Source: Pseudorhodoferax sp. Leaf267
GTDB taxonomy: Bacteria > Pseudomonadota > Gammaproteobacteria > Burkholderiales > Burkholderiaceae_C
Assembly (NCBI RefSeq): GCF_001422405.1
Contig: NZ_LMMV01000021.1
Location: 310,858-374,857 of the forward strand
DNA length: 64,000 nt
Direction of reading: 5' to 3'
The notes under the pieces were generated by a model, which was not told the DNA's origin, made no database searches, and saw only the letters and a program-made list of their open reading frames with translations. This document shows positions 20,791-30,270 of this stretch, piece after piece (position 1 is the stretch's first letter; each line of letters begins with the position of its first letter). Made by a program: the position numbers and the translations under genes.

Positions 20791-21711
20791 GTGCTGACCG
20801 CAGCGTTCTACTGCTTCGCCGCGCTGCCCGACTGCGCGCAATGGGTGGCGCCGCTGCGCGCACGCTGTGAAGCGCTGGGTGTGCGCGGCAACGTGCTGCT
20901 GGCCGAGGAAGGCATCAACGGCACCATCGCCGGGCCCGACGAAGCCGTCAAGGCCGTGCTGGACTGGCTGCGTGCCGACCCGCGGCTGGCCCAGCTGATG
21001 CTACGCACCGCCGCCTGCGACGCCATGCCCTTCTACCGCCTCAAGGTGCGCTGCAAGGCGGAGATCGTCACCATGGGCGTGCCCGGCATCTCGCCGGTCG
21101 AGCAGGCCGGCCATTACGTCGCGCCGCGCGACTGGAACGCCCTGATCGCGCGGCCCGACGTGGTGGTGATCGACGTGCGCAACGGCTACGAGGTCGGCAT
21201 CGGCAGCTTCGCCGGCGCCGTCGATCCGCACACGCAAGCCTTCACCGACTGGCCGGCCTGGGTGCAGGCGCAGTCCGCGCCGGGCGGCCTGCTGGCCGGC
21301 AAGCCGCCGGTGGCGATGTTCTGCACCGGCGGCATCCGCTGCGAGAAGGCCTCGGCCCTGCTGCGCGCGCAGGGCTTCGACGAAGTGCACCACTTGCAGG
21401 GCGGCATCCTGGCCTACCTGGAAACCGTGCCGCCCGAAGACAGCCGGTGGCGCGGCGAGTGCTTCGTGTTCGACGAGCGCGTGGCCGTGGGCCATGGGCT
21501 GGCGCCCGGCTCGCATGCGCTGTGCCGTTCGTGCCGGTTGCCGTTGAGCCCGGCGGACCAGGCCTCGCCCCTCTTCGTTGAGGGCGTGCAGTGCGCGCAC
21601 TGCGCCGGCACGCGCAGCGCAGCCGAACAGCAGGGCCTGCGCGAACGCCAGCGCCAGGTGGTGCTGGCCGCAGCGCGCGGCACGCCCCACGTGGGCGCCA
21701 CGCTGCCATGA
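20791..21711 (+). CDS. trhO: tRNA uridine(34) hydroxylase, rhodanese family
   Basis: 306 aa, GTG start 4 bp after mrpG. N-terminal acylphosphatase-like domain (CEALGVRGNVLLAEEGINGTIAG), then a rhodanese domain (VVVIDVRNGYEVGIGSFAGAVDP) with active-site Cys in FCTGGIRCEKAS. A C-terminal zinc-binding-like region follows (CRSCRLPL...CAHCAG). TrhO (YceA) makes 5-hydroxyuridine at tRNA position 34 in some tRNAs. It overlaps the next gene by 4 bp. Confidence 0.9.
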   Translation: MLTAAFYCFAALPDCAQWVAPLRARCEALGVRGNVLLAEEGINGTIAGPDEAVKAVLDWLRADPRLAQLMLRTAACDAMPFYRLKVRCKAEIVTMGVPGISPVEQAGHYVAPRDWNALIARPDVVVIDVRNGYEVGIGSFAGAVDPHTQAFTDWPAWVQAQSAPGGLLAGKPPVAMFCTGGIRCEKASALLRAQGFDEVHHLQGGILAYLETVPPEDSRWRGECFVFDERVAVGHGLAPGSHALCRSCRLPLSPADQASPLFVEGVQCAHCAGTRSAAEQQGLRERQRQVVLAAARGTPHVGATLP

Positions 21712-22385
21712 CGGCCGCTTCGGGCGCGGGCCTGCCCATCCTGTACTCGTTCCGGCGCTGCCCCTATGCGATGCGTGCCCGGCTCGCGCTGCTGGCCAGC
21801 GGCCAGGCCTGCGAACTGCGCGAGGTCGTGCTGCGCGACAAGCCGCAGGCGCTGCGGGATGCATCGCCCAAGGCGACGGTGCCCGTGCTGGCCCTGCAGG
21901 ACGGCACGGTCATCGACCAGAGCCTGGACATCATGCTGTGGGCGCTGCGCCGGCACGATCCGCTCGGGTGGCTGGTGCCGAGCGAGGGAGATCTGGCGCA
22001 GATGCTGGCGCTGGTGGCCGACAACGACACGCAGTTCAAGCCCCTGCTCGACCGCTACAAGTACCCGCAGCGTCACCAGGAGCCCGACGGCACGCGGGCA
22101 CGCGAAGCTGCCCGGCCCTTCATCGACGGCCTGCAGCATCGGCTGGCCGCCGCACCCTTCCTGTTCGGCCGGCATGCGACGCTGGCCGACATGGCGCTGG
22201 CGCCGTTCCTGCGCCAGTTTGCTGCCGTCGCGCCAGACTGGTTCGCAGCCCAACCCTGGCCGGCAGTGCAGGCCTGGCTGCGGGACTGGCAGGCTTCGGC
22301 CCTGTTCGAGCGCGCCATGCCCAGGTTCGCCCCCTGGCAGGTTGGCGATGCGCCGCTCCTCTTCAGCGCAGCAACGCACGCGTAG
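21708..22385 (+). CDS. Glutathione S-transferase family protein
   Basis: 225 aa. Thioredoxin-fold N-terminus with SFRRCPYAMRARLAL (CPYA, active-site Cys) and TVPVLALQDGTVIDQSLDIMLWAL (cis-Pro and Glu/Gln-Ser glutathione site), then an all-helical domain (LADMALAPFLRQFA). Such GSTs usually work in detoxification or as glutathione lyases; the substrate is unknown. Coupled to trhO. Confidence 0.85.
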   Translation: MTAASGAGLPILYSFRRCPYAMRARLALLASGQACELREVVLRDKPQALRDASPKATVPVLALQDGTVIDQSLDIMLWALRRHDPLGWLVPSEGDLAQMLALVADNDTQFKPLLDRYKYPQRHQEPDGTRAREAARPFIDGLQHRLAAAPFLFGRHATLADMALAPFLRQFAAVAPDWFAAQPWPAVQAWLRDWQASALFERAMPRFAPWQVGDAPLLFSAATHA

Positions 22386-22515
22386 GTTTTGCACCGCCAA
22401 CAGGCGCGCGGCCCCGTGTCAGTCCAGGCGCATGGCCATGCACCTTGTCATGCAGACTCCTTGCAGTGCGTCGAACCCAGCGCCATGGCCGCCTGTGCGA
22501 GCCAGAGGGGAACCC

Positions 22516-23622
22516 TCAGGTGGCGCTGAGACGGATGACCAACAGGCTGGTCGCCACCAGGGCCAGCTGCACGCCCAACGCCATGCGCGGGCGGGCCAGC
22601 CGGGTTTCGAGCCGGTGCAGCTGCCGGCCGGCCAGCAGCGACAGCGCGAACGCCACGGCCATGCCCAGCGCATGGGCCAGCGGCTGCGTGGGCCAGAGGG
22701 TGCTCCACACGCTCGCGACCAGCAACATGACCGGGAAGTGCACGAGGAACACGGCATACGAGGCCTGGCCCAGCCGCTCCAGCACCTGCGGTACGCGCCA
22801 GCCGCGCGGCAAGCCGTGGCGCTGCAGAAGGGCCAGCAGCAAGGCCGTTGCCAGTGCCACCGCGATGCGGCCACGCCAGTCGATGGCCAGCGCCGCCAGG
22901 CCCAGCGCCGCGACCGCCGCCAGCGCTGGCACGGGCCGGGCGCTGCGCGTGGCCCAGCCCGCGAGCAGGCCCAGGCCATAGGCGCCGATGAAGTACAGCG
23001 CAGTCGCGTCCAGCCGCGCATCGCGGTTGAACCACAGCAGCGAGGCGGCCGCGGCCCCGGCCACCGCCCAGACCTCGGGGGCGCGCAGTCCGGGCCAGCG
23101 GCGCTGCAGGCTGCGCCCGGCCGCGCATAGCACAACCGTTAGCACGAACAGCTGGAAGTCGATCGCCACGTACCACACACCGGCCGACAGCGCGTCGATG
23201 CCGAGCAGGTCCTGCAGCAACAGCAGATGGGCCAGCAGCTGTGGCCACTGCGGCGCGGCCGGCACCGCGGGATGGTCGCCCAGGGCGGCGCGCGCGCAGG
23301 CCGCCGCCAGCACGGCGAGCAGCAGCGCGACGGAATACGGCACCACCAGCCGCACATAGCGCCTGCCCACCCAGTGCAGCGGCGCACCGGCCGGCCAGCG
23401 GCCCAGGCCCATGCCGCGTGCCTGCAGGAAGCCCGAAACGGCCAGGAACACCTGCACGGCCAGGCGCGCATCTGCGTACAGCCAGTCGATGAGCCCGGGC
23501 GCGAGCGGCCGCGCCACATCGGACATCGGCCCGTAGAAGGCCAGGTGGTGCCAGACGATCAGCAGGCACGCCAGGCCCTTGATCGCATCGGCCGCGCCCA
23601 GGCGCGAAAAAGCCGGTGCCAT
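22516..23622 (-). CDS. Acyltransferase 3 family membrane protein (OafA/YrhL-like)
   Basis: About 368 aa with about 10 membrane spans. Family start pattern: AADAIKGLACLLIVWHHLAFYG (the catalytic His is in WHH), then AVQVFLAVSGFLQARGMG. These integral-membrane enzymes transfer acyl groups to surface sugars or lipids. The start is uncertain: ATG 23622 lies in the loop of the terminator that follows the nitronate monooxygenase-like gene, and another in-frame ATG is at 23649. No good ribosome-binding site is seen for either. Confidence 0.8.
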   Translation of the reverse strand: MAPAFSRLGAADAIKGLACLLIVWHHLAFYGPMSDVARPLAPGLIDWLYADARLAVQVFLAVSGFLQARGMGLGRWPAGAPLHWVGRRYVRLVVPYSVALLLAVLAAACARAALGDHPAVPAAPQWPQLLAHLLLLQDLLGIDALSAGVWYVAIDFQLFVLTVVLCAAGRSLQRRWPGLRAPEVWAVAGAAAASLLWFNRDARLDATALYFIGAYGLGLLAGWATRSARPVPALAAVAALGLAALAIDWRGRIAVALATALLLALLQRHGLPRGWRVPQVLERLGQASYAVFLVHFPVMLLVASVWSTLWPTQPLAHALGMAVAFALSLLAGRQLHRLETRLARPRMALGVQLALVATSLLVIRLSAT

Positions 23623-23632
23623 GGGCACCGGC
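23607..23632 (-). terminator. Rho-independent terminator after nitronate monooxygenase-like gene
   Basis: On the minus strand, a 9-bp perfect stem (23632-23624 with 23620-23612), 3-nt loop CAT, then five T (23611-23607). It overlaps the first codons of the acyltransferase gene; its loop provides the proposed ATG. Confidence 0.75.
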
Positions 23633-23653
23633 CGGGAGATCGAACGCATCGGT

Positions 23654-24610
23654 TCAGAGCAGGCGGGCGCGCGCTTGCTGGTACTCGCGCTTGAGCTGCG
23701 CGATGTACTCGGCCGCCGGGCGCACCTTGTCGATGGCGCCGATGCCCTGGCCACTGCCCCAGATCTCCTTCCAGGCCTTGGGCTTGCTGCTGCCGCTGGC
23801 GAAGTTCATCGCGCTCGGGTCGCTGACCGGCAGGTTCTCCGGGTCCAGCCCCGCCGCGCGGATGCTGGCCGCCAGGTAGTTGCCGTGCACGCCCGTGAAC
23901 AGGTTGCTGTAGACGATGTCGTCGGAGCTGCCGGACACGATGGCGTGCTTGTATTCCTCGGCCGCACGCGCTTCCTCGGTGGCGATGAACGCCGAGCCGA
24001 TGTAGGCGAAGTCGGCGCCCATGGCCTGCGCCGCCAGCACCGCGCCGCCGGTGGCGATGCTGCCCGACAGCGCGATCGGCCCGTCGAACCACTGGCGGAT
24101 CTCCTGGATCAGCGCGAAAGGGCTCTTCACACCCGCGTGGCCGCCGGCACCGGCTGCCACGGCGATCAAGCCGTCGGCGCCTTTGTCGATGGCCTTGCGC
24201 GCGAACTTGTTGTTGATGATGTCGTGCAGCACCACGCCACCATAGCTGTGCGCCGCGGCGTTGACGTCCTCGCGCGCGCCCAGGCTGGTGATGATGATCG
24301 GCACCTTGTACTTCACGCACAGTTCCATGTCGTGCTGCAGCCGCTCGTTGGACTTGTGCACGATCTGGTTGATGGCGAACGGCGCGGCGGGCTGGTCCGG
24401 GTGGTCACGGTCCCAGGCGGCCAGCGTCTCGGTGATCTCGGCCAGCCACTCGTCGAGTTGCTCGGCCGGCCGCGCGTTCAGCGCGGGCATGGAGCCCACC
24501 ACGCCGGCCGTGCACTGCGCGATCACGAGCTTGGGGTTGCTGATGATGAACAGCGGCGAGCCGATGATGGGCAGCGGCAGCGCGTTCAGGGGGGCGGGAA
24601 GCTTGGACAT
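23654..24610 (-). CDS. Nitronate monooxygenase / 2-nitropropane dioxygenase family flavoprotein
   Basis: 318 aa TIM-barrel FMN enzyme. Landmarks are PIIGSPLFIISNPKLVIAQCTAGVVGSMPALNAR at the start, ADGLIAVAAGAGGHAG (phosphate-binding, active-site His) and ALSGSIATGGAVLAAQAMGADFAYIGSAFIATEE. Class NMOs oxidise alkyl nitronates, but many members act on other substrates or as enoyl reductases. Location next to an SDR and an acyl-CoA dehydrogenase hints at fatty-acid-type chemistry. GGAG precedes the start. Confidence 0.85.
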   Translation of the reverse strand: MSKLPAPLNALPLPIIGSPLFIISNPKLVIAQCTAGVVGSMPALNARPAEQLDEWLAEITETLAAWDRDHPDQPAAPFAINQIVHKSNERLQHDMELCVKYKVPIIITSLGAREDVNAAAHSYGGVVLHDIINNKFARKAIDKGADGLIAVAAGAGGHAGVKSPFALIQEIRQWFDGPIALSGSIATGGAVLAAQAMGADFAYIGSAFIATEEARAAEEYKHAIVSGSSDDIVYSNLFTGVHGNYLAASIRAAGLDPENLPVSDPSAMNFASGSSKPKAWKEIWGSGQGIGAIDKVRPAAEYIAQLKREYQQARARLL

Positions 24611-24682
24611 TGCGTCTCCGTTGTTCGAGATGGAAGCGGCAGGATTATTGACGCCCTGTGCGTTGCCGGGTACCCGCGGGCG

Positions 24683-25423
24683 TCACCAAGGTTCCATGTA
24701 GGGGCGCAGGTCCAGCTCGAACGTCCACGCGTCGCGCGGCTGGCTGTGCAGGTACCAGTAGTTCTCGGCGATGTGCTCCGGGTCCAGGATGCCGCCCTGC
24801 TCCTTGAGCGCATAGCGCTGCGGGAAGTTGCTGCGGATGAACTCGGTGTCGATGGCGCCGTCGACCACCACGTGCGCCACGTGCACGCCACGCGGCCCCA
24901 GCTCGCGCGCCATGCTCTGGGCCAGCGCGCGCAACGCGTGCTTGGCCCCGGCGAAGGCCGCGAAGTTGGCAGCGCCGCGCAGCGCCGCCGTGGCGCCCGT
25001 GAACAAAATGGTGCCGTGCCCGCGCGCCACCATGCGCCGCGCCGCCTGCTGTGCATTCAGGAAGCCGCTCAGGCAGGCCATCTCCCAGATCTTGAAGTAC
25101 TTGCGCGCGGTCTCGTCCAGGATGCTGCAGGGCACGTTGGCGCCGATGTTGAACACCAGCACCTCGATCGGGCCGTGCGTGGCCTCGATCTGCTCGAACA
25201 GCGCCGCCACGTCTTCCTCCTTGCGCGCATCGCTGCCATAGCCGTGGGCCTGGCCGCCCTCGGCGCGGATGGCATCGACCAGCGGCTGCAGCTTGTCGGC
25301 CGAGCGGCGCGACACGCAGGCGATGTAACCCTCGCGCGCGAAGCGCCGCGCGATGGCGCCGCCGGTGGCGTCGCCAGCGCCGATGACCAGGGCCACCTGG
25401 GGGCCGGATAAGGGTGTCGCCAT
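24683..25423 (-). CDS. Short-chain dehydrogenase/reductase
   Basis: 246 aa. Cofactor loop VALVIGAGDATGGAIARRF is atypical (GAGDATGG in place of TGxxxGxG). NIGAN substitutes for NNAG, and the catalytic serine position is TGATAALRG, with no YxxxK apparent (FAGAKHALRALA: the Tyr position is Ala/Gly). It is therefore a divergent SDR that may lack classical oxidoreductase activity. It lies just downstream of the acyl-CoA dehydrogenase gene (11 bp gap), so is likely co-transcribed. Confidence 0.8.
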   Translation of the reverse strand: MATPLSGPQVALVIGAGDATGGAIARRFAREGYIACVSRRSADKLQPLVDAIRAEGGQAHGYGSDARKEEDVAALFEQIEATHGPIEVLVFNIGANVPCSILDETARKYFKIWEMACLSGFLNAQQAARRMVARGHGTILFTGATAALRGAANFAAFAGAKHALRALAQSMARELGPRGVHVAHVVVDGAIDTEFIRSNFPQRYALKEQGGILDPEHIAENYWYLHSQPRDAWTFELDLRPYMEPW

Positions 25424-25434
25424 GGCGCCAGCCC

Positions 25435-27222
25435 TCAGAACGCGTCGAGCGCCAGCGCGGTCACGCTGCCCGCACCGTCGACGATGGCGTCGCGCTGGCC
25501 CGGGATGCGGGTCAGGATGTGGTCGGCGTAAAAGCGCGCCGTGACGATCTTGGCCTGCATGAAGGCGGCGTCCTCGCCGCGCTGCTGCTCGGCCACCAGC
25601 AGCGCGCGCGCCAGTTGCCAACCGGCCACCAGGTTGCCGGCCAGCAGCAAGTAGGGCACGGAGCCGGCGTAGGCGGCGTTGGGGTCGCTCCTGCCATGGC
25701 CGGCGATGAAGTCCACCACCTCCACGAAGGCCTGGCGCGCAGCGGCCAGGCGACGCAGCACCGCCTTGGCGTCGTCGCTGCCACTCTTGGCGAGTTCAGC
25801 CTCTGTCGTCTCGATTTGCGCCGCGATGGCCTTGGCGCCCTTGCCGCCGTCGCGTGCGGTCTTGCGGCCCACCAGGTCGTTGGCCTGGATCGCAGTCGTG
25901 CCCTCGTAGATGGGCAGGATGCGCGCGTCGCGGTAGAACTGCGCCGCGCCCGTCTCCTCGATGAAGCCCATGCCGCCGTGCACCTGCACGCCCAGCGAGG
26001 TGACCTCCAGGCTCATCTCGGTGCTGTAGCCCTTCACCAGCGGCACCATGAACTCGTAGAAGGCCTGGTTCTGCTTGCGCGTGTCCGCATCGGGATGGTG
26101 GTGCGCGGCGTCGTAGGCTGCGGCGGCCACGCTGGCCATGGCGCGGCAGCCCTCGGTCAGCGCGCGCATGGTCATGAGCATGCGGCGCACGTCGGGGTGG
26201 TGGACGATGGGCGCGCTGGCGGCCACGCTGCCGTCCACGGGGCGGCTCTGCACGCGGTCTTTCGCAAAGGCAGCAGCCTTCTGGTAGGCGCTCTCGGCCA
26301 CGGCGATGCCCTGCACGCCCACGGCGTAGCGCGCCGCGTTCATCATGATGAACATGTATTCGAGGCCGCGGTTCTCCTCGCCCACCAGTTGCCCGATCGC
26401 GCCGTGGCCCGCATCGCCGAACTGCAGCACGGCCGTGGGGCTGGCCTTGATGCCCAGCTTGTGCTCGATGCTCACGCAGCGCACGTCGTTGCGCTCACCC
26501 AGGCTGCCATCGGCATTCACGAGGAACTTGGGAACGACGAACAGGCTGATGCCCTTCACGCCCTCGGGCGCGCCCTGCACGCGCGCCAGCACCAGGTGGA
26601 CGATGTTGTCCGCCATGTCGTGCTCGCCGTAGGTGATGAAGATCTTGGTGCCGAACACCTTGTAGCGGCCGTCGGGCAGCGGCTCGGCGCGCGTGCGCAC
26701 CATCGCCAGGTCGCTGCCGGCCTGGGGCTCGGTCAGGTTCATGGTGCCGGTCCATTCGCCGCTGACCAGCTTGTCCAGGTAGGTGGTCTTCAGCTCGTCG
26801 CTGCCGGCCGTCAGCAGCGCCTCGATGGCGCCGTCGCTGAGCAGCGGGCACAGCGCGAAACTCAGGTTGGCCGAGTTCAGCATCTCCACGCAGGCCGCGC
26901 CGATGGTCTTGGGCAGGCCCTGGCCGCCGAAGTCGCCGGGGTGCTGCAGGCCCTGCCAGCCGCCGGCCGTGAATTGCTTGAACGCGTCCTTGAAGCCAGG
27001 CGTCGTCGTGACCACGCCATCCTTCCAGGACGAGGGGTTGCGGTCACCGGCTTCGTTGAGCGGCGCGACCACGTCCTGGTTGAAACGGGCCGACTCCTCG
27101 AGCACGGCCTGCGCCGTCTCGAAACCAGCGTCCTCGAAGCCCGGCAGCTGGGCGATCTGCTCGATGCCCGCCAGGTGGCGGATGTTGAACAGCATGTCCT
27201 TCAGTGGCGCGACGTAAGCCAT
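25435..27222 (-). CDS. Acyl-CoA dehydrogenase, DmdC/AcdA-like long form
   Basis: 595 aa, longer than the ~380 aa classical enzyme. It has the N-terminal extension (APLKDMLFNIRHLAGIEQIAQLPG) and C-terminal DUF1974-like helical extension typical of the ~600 aa DmdC-type subfamily. FAD/substrate motifs are TMNLTEPQAGSDLAMVRT, FITYGEHDMADNIVHLVLAR and LGVQVHGGMGFIEETGAAQFYRDARILPIYEGTTAIQANDL. ATG 27222 was chosen because AGAGGAG lies 6-7 nt before it. Electrons presumably pass to the EtfAB encoded next door. Confidence 0.92.
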   Translation of the reverse strand: MAYVAPLKDMLFNIRHLAGIEQIAQLPGFEDAGFETAQAVLEESARFNQDVVAPLNEAGDRNPSSWKDGVVTTTPGFKDAFKQFTAGGWQGLQHPGDFGGQGLPKTIGAACVEMLNSANLSFALCPLLSDGAIEALLTAGSDELKTTYLDKLVSGEWTGTMNLTEPQAGSDLAMVRTRAEPLPDGRYKVFGTKIFITYGEHDMADNIVHLVLARVQGAPEGVKGISLFVVPKFLVNADGSLGERNDVRCVSIEHKLGIKASPTAVLQFGDAGHGAIGQLVGEENRGLEYMFIMMNAARYAVGVQGIAVAESAYQKAAAFAKDRVQSRPVDGSVAASAPIVHHPDVRRMLMTMRALTEGCRAMASVAAAAYDAAHHHPDADTRKQNQAFYEFMVPLVKGYSTEMSLEVTSLGVQVHGGMGFIEETGAAQFYRDARILPIYEGTTAIQANDLVGRKTARDGGKGAKAIAAQIETTEAELAKSGSDDAKAVLRRLAAARQAFVEVVDFIAGHGRSDPNAAYAGSVPYLLLAGNLVAGWQLARALLVAEQQRGEDAAFMQAKIVTARFYADHILTRIPGQRDAIVDGAGSVTALALDAF

Positions 27223-27247
27223 CTGCATCTCCTCTTGTTCTTCCATG

Positions 27248-27274
27248 AAAAAAGGGCATCGCGGTGCGATGCCC
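27248..27274 (-). terminator. Rho-independent terminator of etfBA
   Basis: On the minus strand, a 9-bp perfect stem (27274-27266 with 27262-27254), 3-nt loop, then six T (27253-27248). It lies 30 bp after the etfA stop and ends within 26 bp of the next gene's start. Confidence 0.9.
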
Positions 27275-27304
27275 TTGTGCGCTGACCCTGGACGGTTCAG
27301 GCCC

Positions 27305-28237
27305 TCACAGTGCCTTGACCAGTTCGGGGACGGCCGTGAACAGGTCCGCCTCCAGCCCGTAGTCGGCCACCGAGAAGATCGGCGCCTCCGGGTCCTTGTT
27401 GATCGCCACGATGACCTTGCTGTCCTTCATGCCGGCCAGGTGCTGGATGGCGCCCGAGATGCCGGCCGCGATGTACAGCTGCGGCGCCACGATCTTGCCG
27501 GTCTGGCCGACCTGCAGGTCATTGGGCGCGTAGCCCGCGTCCACCGCCGCGCGGCTGGCGCCGATCGCCGCGCCCAGCTTGTCGGCCAGCGGCGTCATGA
27601 CCTCGTTGAACTTCTCGGAGGAGCCGAGCGCGCGACCACCGGAGACGATGATCTTGGCGGCCGTCAGTTCGGGGCGCTCGCTCTTGGCGATCTCGGAGCC
27701 CACGAAGCTGACCTTGTCGCTGTCGGCCGATGCATTCAGACTTTCGACAGCAGCCGAGCCACCGGTGGCAGCCGCGCCGTCGAAGCCCGTGGTGCGCACC
27801 GTGATGACCTTGACGGCATCGCCGCTCTGCACCGTGGCAATCGCGTTGCCGGCGTAGATCGGGCGCTCGAAGGTGTCGGGGCTGTCGACCTTGATGATCT
27901 CGCTGATCTGGCTCACGTCCAGCTTGGCGGCCACGCGCGGGGCGATGTTCTTGCCGCTGGCCGTGGCGGGCAGCAGGATGTGGCTGTAGTTGCTGGCGAT
28001 GGCCAGCACCTGCGCGGCCACGTTCTCGGCCAGGCCATGGGCCAGGCCGGCGGATTCGGCGTGCAGCACCTTGGCGACGCCGGCGATCTGGGCTGCAGCC
28101 TTGGCGGCTTCGCCCGCGTTGTGGCCGGCCACCAGCACGTGCACGTCACCACCGCAGGCGATTGCGGCGGTGACGGTGTTCAGGGTGGCGCCCTTGATGC
28201 TGGCGTTGTCGTGTTCTGCGATGACGAGAGTGGTCAT
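27305..28237 (-). CDS. etfA: Electron transfer flavoprotein alpha subunit
   Basis: 310 aa. C-terminal FAD domain carries [61 protein letters not shown] and [24 protein letters not shown]. Forms a heterodimer with EtfB, taking electrons from acyl-CoA dehydrogenases and passing them to ETF-ubiquinone oxidoreductase. It follows etfB by 14 bp. The ATG at 28237 begins family homology. Confidence 0.96.
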   Translation of the reverse strand: MTTLVIAEHDNASIKGATLNTVTAAIACGGDVHVLVAGHNAGEAAKAAAQIAGVAKVLHAESAGLAHGLAENVAAQVLAIASNYSHILLPATASGKNIAPRVAAKLDVSQISEIIKVDSPDTFERPIYAGNAIATVQSGDAVKVITVRTTGFDGAAATGGSAAVESLNASADSDKVSFVGSEIAKSERPELTAAKIIVSGGRALGSSEKFNEVMTPLADKLGAAIGASRAAVDAGYAPNDLQVGQTGKIVAPQLYIAAGISGAIQHLAGMKDSKVIVAINKDPEAPIFSVADYGLEADLFTAVPELVKAL

Positions 28238-28251
28238 GTGGTTCTTGCTCC

Positions 28252-29001
28252 TCAGATGACTTTGGCTTCGTTCTTGAGCTTGGCAACCAGGGTCGCCACG
28301 TCGGGCACCTTGATGCCGGCGCTGCGCTTGGGCGGCTCGCTGACCTTGAGCGTCTTGAGCTTGCTGGCCACGTCCACGCCCAGGTCTTCCGGCTTCAAGG
28401 TGTCCAGCTGCTTCTTCTTGGCCTTCATGATGTTGGGCAGCGTCACGTAGCGCGGCTCGTTCAGGCGCAGGTCGGTGGTGATGACCGCAGGCGTGGACAG
28501 CTCCAGCGTTTCCAGGCCACCGTCGACTTCGCGCGTGACCTTGACCTTCTCGCCCGACACTTCGACCTTGCTCGCGAAGGTGGCTTGGGGCAGGTCGGCC
28601 AGGGCGGCCAGCATCTGGCCGGTCTGGTTGCAGTCGTCGTCGATGGCCTGCTTGCCCAGGATGATGAGGCCGGGTTGCTCCTTGTCGACCACGGCCTTGA
28701 GCAGCTTGGCGACGGCCAGCGGCTGGAGCTCCGCGTCGGTCTGCACGAGGATGGCGCGGTCGGCGCCGATGGCCATGGCGGTGCGCAGGGTTTCCTGGCA
28801 TTGCTGCACGCCGCAGGAGACGGCAATGACCTCGGTGGCCACACCCTTTTCCTTCAGGCGCACCGCTTCTTCGATCGCGATCTCGTCAAACGGGTTCATG
28901 CTCATCTTGACGTTGGCGATGTCGACGCCGCTGCCATCGCTCTTGACACGGACTTTGACGTTGTAGTCGACCACGCGTTTGACGGGGACCAGGATCTTCA
29001 T
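28252..29001 (-). CDS. etfB: Electron transfer flavoprotein beta subunit
   Basis: 249 aa. Starts [20 protein letters not shown] and contains [26 protein letters not shown] and [31 protein letters not shown] (AMP-binding and ETF-beta signature). AGAGGAG is about 9 nt upstream of the ATG. First gene of the etfBA operon; the 258-bp gap to the divergent SDR must contain its promoter. Confidence 0.96.
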   Translation of the reverse strand: MKILVPVKRVVDYNVKVRVKSDGSGVDIANVKMSMNPFDEIAIEEAVRLKEKGVATEVIAVSCGVQQCQETLRTAMAIGADRAILVQTDAELQPLAVAKLLKAVVDKEQPGLIILGKQAIDDDCNQTGQMLAALADLPQATFASKVEVSGEKVKVTREVDGGLETLELSTPAVITTDLRLNEPRYVTLPNIMKAKKKQLDTLKPEDLGVDVASKLKTLKVSEPPKRSAGIKVPDVATLVAKLKNEAKVI

Positions 29002-29259
29002 TGATGTGACTCCTCTTGAAGTTGCTCGAATTGCGGACACTGAGACAAACCGCACGATTCTATGCCGCGCTATTGGGCACCGCAGGGCGTGGGTGTTACC
29101 TGTGCGACCACCCACGCCGCCGTCAGCCGCGGGCCCCGGCCAGCGTCGAGGCCGTTGCCGGCGGTCCACATCATGCGCACGCGTCCTACGCCGATGGCCG
29201 CCGTTGGCTCTATGCTGTGCGCACCAGATCACAACAGCCCAGCGCGGCCTGCTTCCAGC
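29002..29259. other. Divergent intergenic region (etfB / SDR)
   Basis: 258 bp between divergent genes. The etfB Shine-Dalgarno is at its left edge. No convincing -35/-10 pair, riboswitch or repeat was recognised by eye. Confidence 0.4.
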
Positions 29260-30243
29260 ATGTCATCTCCCATGCCAACCTCTCCAGTCGTCGTCATCAC
29301 CGGAGCATCCAGCGGCATCGGCCGCGCGACGGCTCTGGCCTTTGCCCGCCAGCGGGCCCGCGTCGTGCTCGCTGCGCGCAACCCCGAAGCCCTGGAACTC
29401 GTGGCCGCCCAATGCATGCGTCTGGGTGCGCAGGCACTGGTCGTGCCGACCGACGTCGCCGACGCCAAGGCCGTGCGCGCGCTCGCCGCAGCCGCGCTGC
29501 GCCGCTTCGGCGGCATCGACGTCTGGGTGAACAACGTGGGTGTCGGCGCCATCGGCCGGTTCGAGGCCACGCCCATGGAGGCGCATCGCCGCGTCATCGA
29601 ATCCAACCTGCTGGGCCACATGCACGGTGCCCATGCCGTGCTGCCGCACTTTCGCAGCCAGGGCGCCGGTGTGCTCATCAACATGATCTCGCTCGGCGGC
29701 TGGGTGCCCACGCCTTATGCCGCTGCCTACGTGGCCAGCAAGTTCGGCCTTCGCGGCTGGTCGGCCACGCTGCGTGCGGAGCTGTCGGACACCCCCGGTG
29801 TGCACGTCTGCGACGTGGCGCCCGCCTTCGTCAATACGCCGGGCCTGCGCCACGGCGCCAATTTCACGGGCCGCCGCCTGAGCGGCCCGCCGGGCATGTC
29901 CGATCCGGACCACGTGGCCGCGGTCATCGTGCGCCTGGCACGCAAGCCGCGCCCCACCACGTGGCTGGGCGTGCCGTCGCTGCCGGGCCGCCTGGCCCAG
30001 GCTGCCGTGCCTGGGCTGGTCGGCCGCATCGCCAAATGGGTCACCGACCGCGCGCTGGCCAAGGCCGAGCGCACGCCGATCTCGCAGGGCAACCTGTTCG
30101 ATGCGTCGCGCTACCCGGCCGTGCATGGCAGCCCCAAGCCGCCAGCGCCCGTGTCGCACATGCAGCTCGCGCTGGGCGTGGCCCTGCTTGGTGCCGTGGC
30201 GATCGGCGCCGTGCTGATCGTGCGGGCGCGCGAGCGGGATTGA
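29260..30243 (+). CDS. SDR family oxidoreductase with C-terminal membrane anchor
   Basis: 327 aa. Classical SDR core: [30 protein letters not shown], active-site Ser in [11 protein letters not shown] and [12 protein letters not shown] (YxxxK). After the core, a basic linker (about 225-285) ends in a single membrane span ([21 protein letters not shown]) with a charged tail. ATG 29260 was chosen; ATG 29272 is also possible. Substrate unknown. Converges with the ABC ATPase gene across a small GC hairpin (30246-30261). Confidence 0.85.
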   Translation: MSSPMPTSPVVVITGASSGIGRATALAFARQRARVVLAARNPEALELVAAQCMRLGAQALVVPTDVADAKAVRALAAAALRRFGGIDVWVNNVGVGAIGRFEATPMEAHRRVIESNLLGHMHGAHAVLPHFRSQGAGVLINMISLGGWVPTPYAAAYVASKFGLRGWSATLRAELSDTPGVHVCDVAPAFVNTPGLRHGANFTGRRLSGPPGMSDPDHVAAVIVRLARKPRPTTWLGVPSLPGRLAQAAVPGLVGRIAKWVTDRALAKAERTPISQGNLFDASRYPAVHGSPKPPAPVSHMQLALGVALLGAVAIGAVLIVRARERD

Positions 30244-30270
30244 TCGCCGCGCCTGCGCGGCGCCATCGGT

